Below are positions 8,249 through 17,925 of a stretch of 64,000 bases of DNA, in pieces. The translations under genes were made by a program, and so were the position numbers. The stretch comes from an uncultured Lachnospiraceae bacterium (GTDB lineage: Bacteria > Bacillota > Clostridia > Lachnospirales > Lachnospiraceae): assembly GCA_948794795.1 (NCBI GenBank), contig CAQGLR010000017.1:21515-85514 (forward strand). Reading direction: 5' to 3'. Positions within the stretch are counted from its first letter, which is position 1. Each line of letters begins with the position of its first letter. The notes under the pieces are model-generated. The model was not told where the DNA came from, did no database searches, and worked only from the letters and a program-made list of their open reading frames with translations.

Positions 8249-9148
8249 ATGATTTTAGGATTATCACCATATTTTATATTAATGAATTTTTATATTTTCA
8301 GTTTCTTTGGATGGATATATGAAAGCACTTTTGTTTCTATAAGAGACAGGAAATTAATTAACAGAGGTTTTCTTACTGGCCCGCTGCTTCCTTTGTATGG
8401 CACAGGTGCAACCCTTGTATATGTTACCCTGAGACCTCTTGAAGCACATCCATCATTACTTTTTATATCTGGTATGGCCATTGCAACTATAACAGAATAT
8501 ATTGTTGCACTGCTCCTTGAAAAACTAACACATGCCAAGTGGTGGGATTATTCCAATGAACCTTATAATTTCCAGGGAAGGGTCGCACTAATCCCTTCAC
8601 TGTTCTGGGGGTTTTTATCAATTTTTTTATTTGACTTTTTAGAACCCTTTGTTATAAGAATTATTAATATGGTTCCTTACAAAAAAGGCAAGTATTTGTT
8701 AATTATTGCTGTTATTCTGACAATTATTGATTTAACATATACAATATTTACTACAGTAAACTTCAGCAGACAGCTGGAAATCCTTTATAACTTCCGCAAT
8801 GAAATAGAAAACCAGCTCCAGGATACACGTTTTAAATCACTTCTTGAAATTATAACCGCAAGAACAATAACTTCCAGCAGCAAAAAAGAAACCATATCCC
8901 AGAAGATAAATATATTAAAAGAAGCGTACAATACTGATACAAAGCTTCTGCAGATTGAAGAACGTTTCAAAAGTTATTTTGAGAAACATTCGTCCTTCTT
9001 AAAAAAACATCCTTTCAATGGAAACTTACGTATTGTAGATGCATTTCCAACTATGAAGTTTATTTCCAGAAATAAAAAACTTATAGATGTTAAAGAATTT
9101 CTTACTAACCTCAATATAAGGTCTGGCAAAAACAAAGATGATAACTAG
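8249..9148 (+). CDS. Putative ABC transporter permease-like membrane protein (CmpB/PF06541 family)
   Basis: About 299 residues. The N-terminal half has four to five membrane segments carrying the family marks FFGWIYES, RGFLTGPLLPLYG, TEYIVALLLE and GRVALIPSLFWG. The C-terminal 130 residues are charged and probably cytoplasmic helix. This matches the ABC_trans_CmpB family common in Firmicutes, whose transport role is unproven. The start at 8249 is preceded by TGAGGA at a suitable distance; an ATG at 8237 has no ribosome binding site. No ATPase lies beside it, so the transporter label is nominal. The 335 bases upstream of it (7914-8248) hold nothing that I recognise beyond short hairpins. Confidence 0.8.
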   Translation: MILGLSPYFILMNFYIFSFFGWIYESTFVSIRDRKLINRGFLTGPLLPLYGTGATLVYVTLRPLEAHPSLLFISGMAIATITEYIVALLLEKLTHAKWWDYSNEPYNFQGRVALIPSLFWGFLSIFLFDFLEPFVIRIINMVPYKKGKYLLIIAVILTIIDLTYTIFTTVNFSRQLEILYNFRNEIENQLQDTRFKSLLEIITARTITSSSKKETISQKINILKEAYNTDTKLLQIEERFKSYFEKHSSFLKKHPFNGNLRIVDAFPTMKFISRNKKLIDVKEFLTNLNIRSGKNKDDN

Positions 9149-9211
9149 TGCCTCCAGAAACTGGACTTAGCACAATCCGGCATACAATATTATGTTATAT
9201 ATTGCAAATTA

Positions 9212-9281
9212 ACACAATATATGGTAGTATATACCATATCCCTAATCTATGAAAATCCTGTTTCTGTACTTTTCATGGATT
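9212..9281 (+). promoter_or_regulatory. Inverted repeats upstream of nrdD, possible NrdR-type operator
   Basis: ACACAATATATGGTAG (9212-9227) matches about 13 of 16 positions of the NrdR-box consensus as I remember it. It overlaps a perfect 8-bp inverted repeat ATATGGTA/TACCATAT (9219-9226, 9232-9239). Further down, AATCTATGAAAA pairs with TTTTCATGGATT (9244-9255, 9270-9281) with one mismatch. A second, poorer box-like stretch (9192-9207) lies only 20 bases from the first, unlike the usual spacing. Confidence 0.35.
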
Positions 9282-9336
9282 GGTAAGCTGCCAAAGATGG
9301 TATTAGGATTTATATATATCGAAAGGATGATTTACT

Positions 9337-11499
9337 ATGAAAATAATTAAACGCAGCGGTACAGAAGAAACATTTAACATAGACAAAATTATTGCAGCTG
9401 TAAGCAAAGCTAATAAGGAAGTTGAAACTATTAACCGCATGTCTGAAGAACAAGTAGAAGAAATTGCAGGCAATGTAACACAAATATGTGCTGATATGAA
9501 CAGGGCGCTCAATGTTGAAGAAATCCAGGACCTTGTTGAAGACCAGATAATGAATAAGCGTGCATTTGCAGTAGCACGTAAATATATTACCTACCGTTAT
9601 ACAAGGGCACTTGTGCGTAAGTCAAATTCTACAGATAAACAGATTATGAGCTTGCTTGAATGCCAGAATGAAGAAGTATTACAGGAAAATTCCAATAAAA
9701 ATCCTGCTGTAAACAGTGTACAGCGTGATTATATGGCAGGTGAGGTCAGTAAAGATATTACCAAAAGGTTTCTTCTGCCAGAAGATATTACACAGGCACA
9801 TGAACAGGGAATTATACACTTCCATGATTCAGATTATTTTGCACAACATATGCACAACTGCTGCCTTGTCAACCTTGAAGATATGCTACAGAACGGGACT
9901 GTTATAAGTGAGACTATGATAGACACCCCTAAAAGCTTTTCAACAGCATGTAATATTGCCACACAGAGCATAGCACAGATTGCAAGCTCACAATATGGCG
10001 GACAGAGCATTTCACTAGCCCACCTTGCACCATTTGTAAATGTAAGCCGCCTGAAATTCCGCAGGCAGGTTGCAGAAGAATTTAAAGAATCCGGAATAGA
10101 ATGTACTGAAGAGCAGATAAACCAGGTTGCTGAACTCCGGGTTAAAGATGAGATAAAACGAGGGGTACAGATGATACAGTACCAGGTAATAACCCTTATG
10201 ACAACAAATGGACAGGCACCTTTTGTAACTGTCTTTATGTACCTTAATGAAGTTCCAGAAGGCAGGCTGCGTGAAGACCTTGCCATGATTACAGAAGAAA
10301 TACTGCGCCAGCGTATACTTGGAGTGAAAAATGAGAAAGGCGTTTATATTACGCCTGCATTCCCAAAACTTATATATGTGCTTGAGGAAGATAATATACG
10401 TGAAGGCTCAAAATACTGGTATTTAACAAAACTTGCAGCAAAATGCACTGCAAAGCGCATGGTTCCAGATTATATTTCTGAGAAAATAATGAAACAGCTT
10501 AAAGATGGCAACTGTTATACCTGTATGGGATGCCGCTCCTTCCTTACTGTTTACCATGACGAAAATAATAAACCTAAATTCTATGGAAGGTTCAACCAGG
10601 GTGTTGTAACTGTAAATCTTGTTGATATTGCTTGTTCATCAGAAGGTGATATTGATAAATTCTGGGAAATATTTAACGAACGCATGGTTCTATGTAAACG
10701 TGCACTTATGTGCAGGCATAACAGGCTTAAAGGCACACCATCTGATGTTGCCCCTATTTTATGGCAGTATGGTGCACTTGCCCGCCTGAAAAAAGGCGAA
10801 AAGATTGACCCGCTGCTGTATAATGGATATTCTACACTTTCACTTGGTTATGCAGGGCTTTGTGAATGTACGCGTTATATGACAGGCAAATCACATACAC
10901 ATCCTGATGCCACCCCATTTGCATTAGAAGTAATGCAGAAACTTAATGATTTCTGTGCAAAATGGCGTGAAGAAGAAAATATTGATTTCAGCTTATATGG
11001 CACACCACTTGAATCAACTACATATAAATTCTCCAAGTGCCTCCAGAAACGTTTTGGAATTATAAAAGGAGTTACAGATAAAAATTATATAACCAACAGT
11101 TACCATGTACATGTAACAGAAGAAATTAACGCATTTGAAAAACTGAAATTTGAAGCACAGTTCCAACGCCTTTCACCAGGCGGGGCAATAAGTTATGTTG
11201 AAGTACCTAATATGGAGAATAATATTGATGCTGTACTTGAATTAATGAAATATATCTATAATAATATTATGTATGCAGAACTTAATACCAAAAGTGACTA
11301 CTGCCAGGAATGTGGGTACACAGGCCAGATTGAAATAGTTACAGATATCCATGGCAAGCTGGTATGGGAATGTCCAAACTGCGGCAATTCAGACCAGAAT
11401 AAAATGAATGTTGCACGCCGTACCTGTGGCTATATCGGCACACAGTTCTGGAACCAGGGACGTACACAGGAAATAAAAGAAAGGGTACTCCATCTGTAA
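9337..11499 (+). CDS. nrdD: Anaerobic ribonucleoside-triphosphate reductase (class III)
   Basis: A 720-residue glycyl-radical enzyme that makes deoxyribonucleotides from ribonucleoside triphosphates under anoxia. The N-terminal ATP cone (about residues 1-95) begins KIIKRSGTEETFN. Active-site features include CMGCRSFL. The C-terminus carries a zinc site from C656/C659 and C679/C682, followed by the radical-bearing RRTCGYIG motif (Gly698). Length is normal. The ribosome binding site is GAAAGGATG before the ATG. The activating enzyme gene nrdG, usually adjacent, is absent from both sides here. A strong terminator follows at 11601. Confidence 0.96.
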   Translation: MKIIKRSGTEETFNIDKIIAAVSKANKEVETINRMSEEQVEEIAGNVTQICADMNRALNVEEIQDLVEDQIMNKRAFAVARKYITYRYTRALVRKSNSTDKQIMSLLECQNEEVLQENSNKNPAVNSVQRDYMAGEVSKDITKRFLLPEDITQAHEQGIIHFHDSDYFAQHMHNCCLVNLEDMLQNGTVISETMIDTPKSFSTACNIATQSIAQIASSQYGGQSISLAHLAPFVNVSRLKFRRQVAEEFKESGIECTEEQINQVAELRVKDEIKRGVQMIQYQVITLMTTNGQAPFVTVFMYLNEVPEGRLREDLAMITEEILRQRILGVKNEKGVYITPAFPKLIYVLEEDNIREGSKYWYLTKLAAKCTAKRMVPDYISEKIMKQLKDGNCYTCMGCRSFLTVYHDENNKPKFYGRFNQGVVTVNLVDIACSSEGDIDKFWEIFNERMVLCKRALMCRHNRLKGTPSDVAPILWQYGALARLKKGEKIDPLLYNGYSTLSLGYAGLCECTRYMTGKSHTHPDATPFALEVMQKLNDFCAKWREEENIDFSLYGTPLESTTYKFSKCLQKRFGIIKGVTDKNYITNSYHVHVTEEINAFEKLKFEAQFQRLSPGGAISYVEVPNMENNIDAVLELMKYIYNNIMYAELNTKSDYCQECGYTGQIEIVTDIHGKLVWECPNCGNSDQNKMNVARRTCGYIGTQFWNQGRTQEIKERVLHL

Positions 11500-11600
11500 G
11501 AAAAGCATCTGCACACACACTTTCTTCTCTCTGGAATTATAAAGTAATTCTTATTAAAAACATACAAGCTGCCAGCAATTTTATATTGTTTAATAACATA

Positions 11601-11645
11601 AATGTGCAAAACTTTACCAGATTATAAAAGTTTTGCACATTTTAT
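11601..11645. terminator. Bidirectional terminator after nrdD
   Basis: A 15-bp perfect stem AATGTGCAAAACTTT/AAAGTTTTGCACATT (11601-11615, 11627-11641) with an 11-nt loop and T-rich flanks. It lies between convergent nrdD and the histidine kinase gene. Confidence 0.85.
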
Positions 11646-11692
11646 TATTTACAGTGAAACAGCTATAAATTTAAAGCCTGTATTCTTAACTT

Positions 11693-12928
11693 TTATACTT
11701 TTGCAAATACAACAGTAACTATCATAAAACCATTACTTGTTTCTGCAAAAATCCCACCATTCATTTTATACATAAGCTGACGGCATATATAAAGCCCTAA
11801 ACCACTTCCTCTATTATTTCCTGCGTTTGACCCACGCCAGAAACTGTCAAATATATGCGGGAATTCTGTTTCTGGAAGTGTACAGCCACTATTCTTTACC
11901 GCAATAAGTATACTGTCCTCCTCTTCCTGGATATCTATACTTATACTGTACCCGTCACCATATTTTATAGCATTTTCAATTATATTCTGCAAAACCTCTG
12001 TACCTCTGTCAATATCACCAGAAACCAGGCAGTCAGAATATTTCCCTATATCAAATTTTGTATTAACCAGCCTAAGCTTCTCATTGTAATATCCTGAAAT
12101 ATTATTTATAATATCTGACAGGAAGAACTCACCTTTATTTACATCAAGGCTTAAATATTCTTCACTTGAAGCTTTGGCAAGCTGTGAAACAAAACCTTCT
12201 ATTTCATCAGCTTTATTATTTATTTTTTCTATAATTTCATATTGTTTCTCCCTGTCAGGATAAAGATTTGTTAAAAATGCTTTTGTATATAACTTAATAG
12301 CAGATAATGGTGTTTTTATATCATGTGATATAGACAACAGTAATGTATTTTTATCTTTCTGCAGCTTTAATTCACGCTGTTTATGCTGTTCTATATTTTC
12401 ACGTAGTAAATCAATCCCCCATAAAAACTTTCCAAAATAATGGTTTTTATTTTCATAGACAGGAATAATAAGGTTTCCCTTTGCAAGTTCATATGGCACA
12501 TCTTTTAACTTCTCAAATGGAAGTAATATTTTCTGTCTTATAAATATAAAAATTATTATAAATATAACCATCATTATTACAAAAAATATATTTAATATAA
12601 GAATGTTATTATTATTCCTGGTTCCTGGTATATAATCAAAACGGTATAAAGTACCATTAATACTGCAAATATAATAATCACTTACTGTATTATAAAAACT
12701 GCTGCTTTTATTATATTTTTCTATATTGGTTATATATTTACAACTAGATAAATCTATACTTCCAATGCCATTTTCTTTAATTAAAGCCTCAATTCTTTTT
12801 ATTTCTACGCGGTACTGCCTGCCACTGTAAAAATCCTTATTATTATTAACAATAATAATATTTATACAGCCCCAAAATATAATTACTGCTGTTATAACTA
12901 TTATAAATATCCTGTCAAACTGTTTCAT
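11693..12928 (-). CDS. Sensor histidine kinase of the FtsX-type ABC module
   Basis: A 411-residue membrane kinase. Two membrane segments (about residues 8-27 and 110-130) enclose an extracellular loop of about 80 residues. A HAMP-like linker follows, then the phospho-acceptor His202 in SHDIKTPL. The N box is NIIENAIKYG, and the G boxes include GSGLGLYICRQ. Its start overlaps the end of the response regulator gene by 4 bases. The order permease-ATPase-regulator-kinase on one strand suggests it senses a cell-envelope stress or peptide handled by that transporter, like Bce-type systems. Unlike BceS it has a sizeable extracellular loop. Confidence 0.88.
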   Translation of the reverse strand: MKQFDRIFIIVITAVIIFWGCINIIIVNNNKDFYSGRQYRVEIKRIEALIKENGIGSIDLSSCKYITNIEKYNKSSSFYNTVSDYYICSINGTLYRFDYIPGTRNNNNILILNIFFVIMMVIFIIIFIFIRQKILLPFEKLKDVPYELAKGNLIIPVYENKNHYFGKFLWGIDLLRENIEQHKQRELKLQKDKNTLLLSISHDIKTPLSAIKLYTKAFLTNLYPDREKQYEIIEKINNKADEIEGFVSQLAKASSEEYLSLDVNKGEFFLSDIINNISGYYNEKLRLVNTKFDIGKYSDCLVSGDIDRGTEVLQNIIENAIKYGDGYSISIDIQEEEDSILIAVKNSGCTLPETEFPHIFDSFWRGSNAGNNRGSGLGLYICRQLMYKMNGGIFAETSNGFMIVTVVFAKV

Positions 12929-13587
12929 ACAAATTTATACCCCATGCCCCATATTGTAATAATCCTTTCTGGTTTACGTGGGTCGTCTTCTATTTTCTGG
13001 CGCAGCCACTTAATATGTACTGTAAGTGTCTGTGGTTCTGAAAAGCTGTCCCTTCCCCATATCTGGTTAAAAATATATTCCTTGCCAAGTGCCCTGCCTT
13101 TATTTTCTATAAGCAGACACAAAAGGTCAAACTCCTTTGCAGTCATATCAAGCAATACTCCATCTTTTTTTACAGTATGGCTTATTTTATTAATACAAAG
13201 GTTTCCACATATTATTTCACCAGAAACATACCTGCGCTTAAAAATACCACTTATCTTGGCAAGAAGTATATCAATATCATATGGCTTCCCAATATAATCA
13301 TCAGCCCCCAGGTTAAGCCCGTCAAGTTTTGACTGCTTATCATCCTTTGCACTTAATATAATAACTGGTACGTTACCATCCTCACGTATTTTCCTGCATA
13401 CTGCAAAACCATCAGTTCCAGGAAGCATTATATCAAGAAGCACTAACTTCGCACCTTTTTCTTTATATAATTCCAGAGCTTCATTCCCAGTTGCTGCAGT
13501 ACATACAGAATAACCTGCTGCACATAAGAAATCAGCAAGCAGCCCTGCCAGTTCTTTATTATCTTCTACAATTAATATATCTGCCAT
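12925..13587 (-). CDS. OmpR-family response regulator
   Basis: 220 residues. The receiver domain has the acidic pair ED (residues 8-9), phospho-acceptor Asp52 (VLLDIMLPG) and Lys101 (YIGKPYD). The C-terminal winged helix ends in RIITIWGMGYKFV. It is the partner of the kinase encoded immediately downstream (4-base overlap), and sits 21 bases behind the ABC ATPase gene. It probably controls its own operon, whose promoter would lie upstream of the permease gene near 16773. Confidence 0.9.
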   Translation of the reverse strand: MADILIVEDNKELAGLLADFLCAAGYSVCTAATGNEALELYKEKGAKLVLLDIMLPGTDGFAVCRKIREDGNVPVIILSAKDDKQSKLDGLNLGADDYIGKPYDIDILLAKISGIFKRRYVSGEIICGNLCINKISHTVKKDGVLLDMTAKEFDLLCLLIENKGRALGKEYIFNQIWGRDSFSEPQTLTVHIKWLRQKIEDDPRKPERIITIWGMGYKFV

Positions 13588-13608
13588 AACGTCCTCTGGA
13601 TATGCATG

Positions 13609-14376
13609 TTACCAGCCCATCTCCATAAGCCAGTTGCTAACCTGCCTTTCCCTCTCCCTGGTTTTAGATTTATCAGTGTACCTGTCCATATTATACTCCC
13701 CTTCTATATTCCCATCAACTATATAAAGAATTCTTGTGCATCTTGCAGCAACTCTTATGTCATGCGTAACTAGCATAATTGTTGTACCCTCATTATTAAT
13801 TCCAGACAGTTCATCCATAACTTCATCTGATGCAGAGCGGTCCAGCGCACCTGTTGGCTCATCAGCAAATATTATATCCGGCCTGTTAATCATGCCACGG
13901 CATATACACGCGCGCTGCAGCTGTCCTCCTGAAACTTCATTAATATCATTGCCTGCTATATCACTAATACCAAGCTTATGCATCAAAGCCCTTGCCCGTT
14001 CTGCTGTTTCACTATGGTTTTCTTTTATTTTCCTGGACTGGCGTGCTGGCAATATAATATTATCAAGTATAGTAAGGTTTTTTAGCATATACATCTGCTG
14101 GAATATAAATCCCATCCTGTCCAGGCGGAGCTTTGCAAGCTCATTGCCAGACATTCCCTGTATATCTTTTCCACAAAATTTCACTTCACCTGCAGTAATA
14201 TTATCCATTCCTGAAACAGAATATAAAAGTGTAGATTTACCTGAGCCAGATGTCCCCATAACCGCTGTCATCTCTCCTGCCTTAACTTTAAAATTAACAT
14301 TTCTAAGCACATTATTCTGGCGCTTGTTTATAACATAAGTTTTGCATAAATTTTTTACTTCTAATATTGTATCCAT
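13609..14376 (-). CDS. ABC transporter ATP-binding protein (LolD/MacB-like)
   Basis: 255 residues. Walker A is GTSGSGKST (about residues 41-49), Q-loop FIFQQMYML, signature VSGGQLQRA, Walker B DIIFADEPTGALD, and H-loop VTHD. This motif set is that of ATPases working with FtsX-like permeases (BceA, LolD, MacB). About 30 extra residues follow the usual end (DKSKTRERERQVSNWLMEMGW-like tail), which is uncommon. Its gene sits 14 bases after the permease gene in a four-gene operon. Confidence 0.9.
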   Translation of the reverse strand: MDTILEVKNLCKTYVINKRQNNVLRNVNFKVKAGEMTAVMGTSGSGKSTLLYSVSGMDNITAGEVKFCGKDIQGMSGNELAKLRLDRMGFIFQQMYMLKNLTILDNIILPARQSRKIKENHSETAERARALMHKLGISDIAGNDINEVSGGQLQRACICRGMINRPDIIFADEPTGALDRSASDEVMDELSGINNEGTTIMLVTHDIRVAARCTRILYIVDGNIEGEYNMDRYTDKSKTRERERQVSNWLMEMGW

Positions 14377-14390
14377 TATTAACCTCTTTC

Positions 14391-16742
14391 TTATTCTATA
14401 TTTGATGCTTGTGAAGCATGTATTTTCCTAAGTGACTGTGATGATAAAAATGCCGCCAGGAATGTTGTTATAATTATAACAACTGGATAAAGCAGGTATA
14501 CTTCAAATTTATTAATATAAAATTCTATGTTATATGCACCCATCATTTTAAAGATTGGTGAAATAAAAAGCTGTGAAGCTGGAAGCTGCAGTAACATTCC
14601 TAGAACAGATGAAACCAGCAGTACAGCCATTATTCTTAAAGCCTGCCAGCACGACAGCAGTATATCTTTAAATCCAACCGCTTTTAAAATAGCAATTTCA
14701 CTTTTTTCTTTTGTAATAAAACTCCTTACCATAAGCACTGTAATAAGTATATTTATACAAATTACTACAGCCAGTATAAGGTTTTTAATACCTGATATCT
14801 GTCCCCCTACATCACCAATCATATGGCTTATATATCCACCTGATGAATAAATTTCTGCATCCGGATAAAGTTTTTTAAGAAGTTTTTTTCTTTCAGACAA
14901 TACACTGCTGTCTGGATTGTCCCTATATTTAACCTGTATCCCCATAACTCCAATTATATCCAGCATACTGGTTTCTTCATCCTGGTAAATACGTATATCA
15001 TCACCCATATTCTGCATTGACTGGTTTATTGCTGTTACAATATAAGTTTTTGTGTTTCCTCCAGCCTTTACCTCTACATCATCACCAACTTTAGCACCAA
15101 TTCTTTCTGCAACAACATTTGTAATTGCAATTTCACCACATCTTTCTGGGGGTGTTCCTTCTATATAAGAATACATATCTGTAGTAACACCACCAATTCC
15201 CTGCTGCATCATTACTTCACTTCTCTGTCCTTCAAACATAATATCTGCACGGAATACTAACTCCTGGAATACCATAGCATCAATATTATTCTTTTCTAAA
15301 CTGTCTTTTACATTATCCAGCTTGTCTTCCAGTAACTTAAAATTATCACTATTGTTTGCAAGAATTATGTCCTGCGAAATAATATGGTCACACTCTGACA
15401 TACTGAACCATTTTACAAGCTTATCTGACTGAAGTGTATTTATAGTATTTACTGGAACAATTACCAAAAGAATTCCTAATATAAAAACTACAACCATTGA
15501 AATATATCTTGATGGTGAACTTAAAATATCATTTAGTGCCATAAAAACCACAGGAGGCAGCTTTGATTTGCTAAGATGTATAAAACCTTTTCTATGGTAA
15601 CGTTCTCCTGTTTCCCCATTTCTGATTGCATCAATAGGGGAAAATCCTTTTATTTTCCTTGTACACATATAACAGAATAATACTACTATACTTATTGTAA
15701 ATATTACACATAAAATATTAATAAAATAATTGCCATTATTTGAAATTATTATATTCTGTGAAACACTTTCTAACAAAAAATTTCCAAATGGGATACTTAC
15801 TATAAAACCTGCTGCAGAACCTGTTACAGAAATTGCAAGATATTTTATAATATAAAGTATCCTTATTATGCTGTTTTTAATTCCAATTGCTTTCATAACA
15901 CCTATTTCACGGAATTCTTCACTCATAGTAAAGTTAATTGTAAAACGGAGTATTACCATTGAAATAAGTATAATGCAAATACTCATTGTTAATATTACTG
16001 CTGCTTTTACTAATTCTAATATATATACTTGCTTTATTGCATTATAATCAGCCTTTATCATAGAATTAAAACTGGCATCTGCAGCTTTTTTGTTATAGTC
16101 TTTATCATCCGTATAAACACAACATCCATAAAGCAGTTCTGGCTTTCCAGCTTTTAAATAATTATAATCATTCCTGCTAACCAGGAACTTAGCCATTCCA
16201 AGCATTGATGAAGAACATATTGCATCTTTTGTATAATCTTTAATTGTAAATGTTTTTACCTGGTTATTTACTGTAATTTGTATATGCCCGTTCCTTTTAA
16301 AATTATTTACATTTGAATTAAACAATGAAGCAGTTATATATATTTCACCATCTGCTACTTCTTTAATTTCATTATCATTGCTGTCAAAAAGTTTAAGAGG
16401 GTTTTCTAATGTTTCAATACATAAAATATTAGAATAATTAGATTTTTCACCATCAATTTTAATATCATCTGACTGGCCATAAATCATTTCATTAAATTTA
16501 TAATTATAATTATTGGCATCAGCAAAATCTTTATATTTCTCTTTATTATCTTTATCCCTAAAGACAATCCAATAGTCTGGCACACCTGCCTTTTCAAAAA
16601 ATTTGTCCAGTGCCGTGGAAATTGTAACCATATTGCTTGTGCCACTTGCAATAAACATAGCTGCAAGCATTATAAATAAAAGCAATATAATATTCATTGT
16701 CCTCTTACGTTTTAAATCCTTCTTAAGTATACGCCAGTACAT
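14391..16742 (-). CDS. FtsX-like ABC transporter permease
   Basis: A 783-residue membrane protein with the double-FtsX layout. One N-terminal membrane segment (about 17-37) precedes an extracellular domain of about 200 residues. A first FtsX block of three or four segments (about 245-375) carries EFREIGVMKAIGIK. A second large extracellular domain follows, and then a C-terminal FtsX block carrying EIAILKAVGFKDI. It is first in the operon with the ATPase and two-component genes. It likely drives mechanotransmission or removal of an envelope-active compound; the substrate is not deducible. The ribosome binding site is GGGG before the ATG. Confidence 0.88.
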   Translation of the reverse strand: MYWRILKKDLKRKRTMNIILLLFIMLAAMFIASGTSNMVTISTALDKFFEKAGVPDYWIVFRDKDNKEKYKDFADANNYNYKFNEMIYGQSDDIKIDGEKSNYSNILCIETLENPLKLFDSNDNEIKEVADGEIYITASLFNSNVNNFKRNGHIQITVNNQVKTFTIKDYTKDAICSSSMLGMAKFLVSRNDYNYLKAGKPELLYGCCVYTDDKDYNKKAADASFNSMIKADYNAIKQVYILELVKAAVILTMSICIILISMVILRFTINFTMSEEFREIGVMKAIGIKNSIIRILYIIKYLAISVTGSAAGFIVSIPFGNFLLESVSQNIIISNNGNYFINILCVIFTISIVVLFCYMCTRKIKGFSPIDAIRNGETGERYHRKGFIHLSKSKLPPVVFMALNDILSSPSRYISMVVVFILGILLVIVPVNTINTLQSDKLVKWFSMSECDHIISQDIILANNSDNFKLLEDKLDNVKDSLEKNNIDAMVFQELVFRADIMFEGQRSEVMMQQGIGGVTTDMYSYIEGTPPERCGEIAITNVVAERIGAKVGDDVEVKAGGNTKTYIVTAINQSMQNMGDDIRIYQDEETSMLDIIGVMGIQVKYRDNPDSSVLSERKKLLKKLYPDAEIYSSGGYISHMIGDVGGQISGIKNLILAVVICINILITVLMVRSFITKEKSEIAILKAVGFKDILLSCWQALRIMAVLLVSSVLGMLLQLPASQLFISPIFKMMGAYNIEFYINKFEVYLLYPVVIIITTFLAAFLSSQSLRKIHASQASNIE

Positions 16743-17098
16743 TTTTATTCCCCTTTCTTATTTTGTATATATATTATAATGGGGAAAATATTAAATAATC
16801 CTTAAATATGGAAATTTTAAAATTTTTATTTTGTATGATGCCCGGGCTTTTTGTATTGCTATTTTTTTACTAATTAAATTTTATTATATTTAATTATAAA
16901 TAACTATACCAGACTTAAAAAGAGCAGTTTGTGAAGCAAGAAAAAAATGAACAAAGAGATTAAATATATTCAATTATTGATAGTATTCAGTTCTTCAATT
17001 ACATTTGCCCGCATACGACAGGAATAAGCCACTAAATTATCAGGATAACCGCATAAAATAAATATTTTATAAAACCAAATGATATATAAACATTTTTT
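16743..17098. other. AT-rich intergenic stretch at the island boundary
   Basis: No gene is seen. A minus-strand -10 TATAAT (16773-16778) is a likely promoter element for the permease operon. The remainder is AT-rich filler leading into insertion-sequence remnants. Confidence 0.4.
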
Positions 17099-17149
17099 AA
17101 TTTTCCTCCTGGTATAATCTTTAGTAAAAACTATACCAGGAGGAAAATT
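17099..17149. repeat. Perfect 18-bp inverted repeat sequestering a transposase ribosome binding site
   Basis: AATTTTCCTCCTGGTATA (17099-17116) is the exact reverse complement of 17132-17149, with a 15-base spacer. The right arm contains AGGAGG directly before the ATG at 17150 of the decayed transposase. RNA read in from outside would fold the ribosome binding site into the stem, as known for several insertion sequences that protect themselves from impinging transcription. Confidence 0.65.
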
Positions 17150-17460
17150 ATGGCACCTAAACCAAGGAAAATTTGAAATATACAAGAAACATTAAAAGAT
17201 TACAACATTAGTATAAAAGATATTGGAAACAATGATATTTTTATACACAGTCTTTCAAAAGAAACAGCAAAAGTATCAGATTACAGGCATCCGTCTTATG
17301 TAAAACACAAGCTGCAGGATATACTTTCCATATGTATCCCTGGATTTCCTGCAGACTGTAATGAATGGGAAGAAATAGCAGATTTTGCAAGCTAGAAAGA
17401 AACAGTGGAGGCAGTTATAAGTGGAAAATGGGATTATGTAGCAGCATTAAAAGGAAACCG
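17150..17460 (+). pseudogene. Decayed ISAs1-family (H-repeat-like) transposase
   Basis: From the ATG at 17150 the frame reads MAPKPRKI then a stop, and continues with ...DYRHPSYVKHKLQDILSI and CNEWEEIADFAS, another stop, then WDYVAALKGNRSP and a further stop. The first part matches the DDE_Tnp_1-associated N-terminus of ISAs1/H-repeat transposases, and DYVAALKGN matches their catalytic core. The middle of the protein is missing, so there is an internal deletion plus at least three stops. The copy is cut at about 17460 by the opposite-strand IS3 fragment. Confidence 0.75.
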
Positions 17461-17860
17461 ATCCCCCTGAGCATGGGATATGTTCTGTAAGCATTATCTA
17501 AGGTTTGTCCGCAAAGGGTTGCTTTCATATTTGTATCCATGGCACGTCCTAACACCGCTGAATTGTAACAGTCAAAGATGGCTGAAACATAGGTTTACCA
17601 TCAGAAGTCTTTATTTCTATCACACACGTAACACATTTTTCCAATGATTTTTCAGTTGTGAAGTCACGTTTGATTAAATCATCTGGTTTCCGTGCTTCTC
17701 TGTACGCTTTGGTAATACCATTAGGCTTGCGTTTCGGTTTATGATTCAGACCAACCTCTTCCATAATATGGTAAAATGTCCTCTCACCGAGAATATAAAC
17801 GTCTTTCGGCTTTTTAAGCTGTAATGCCTGGTACATCCGGATTCTTCCATATTTAAGCAA
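17461..17860 (-). pseudogene. IS3-family (IS150-like) orfB transposase fragment
   Basis: Read on the minus strand, the segment gives GRIRMYQALQL, ERTFYHIMEEVGLNHKPKRKPNG and LIKRDFTTEKSLEKCV. After a frame change it continues FDCYNSAVLGRAMDTNM and QTLDNAYRTYP. These are consecutive pieces of the IS3-type rve integrase core (first Asp region replaced by Cys-Val). Both ends are missing and at least one frameshift is present, so it is inactive. It abuts the ISAs1 remnant. Confidence 0.75.
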
Positions 17861-17925
17861 AACATATATAGAATGTGAAAATTTAGTACATACACAAAAC
17901 AAAATATAAAATAGGTGGTTTAAAA

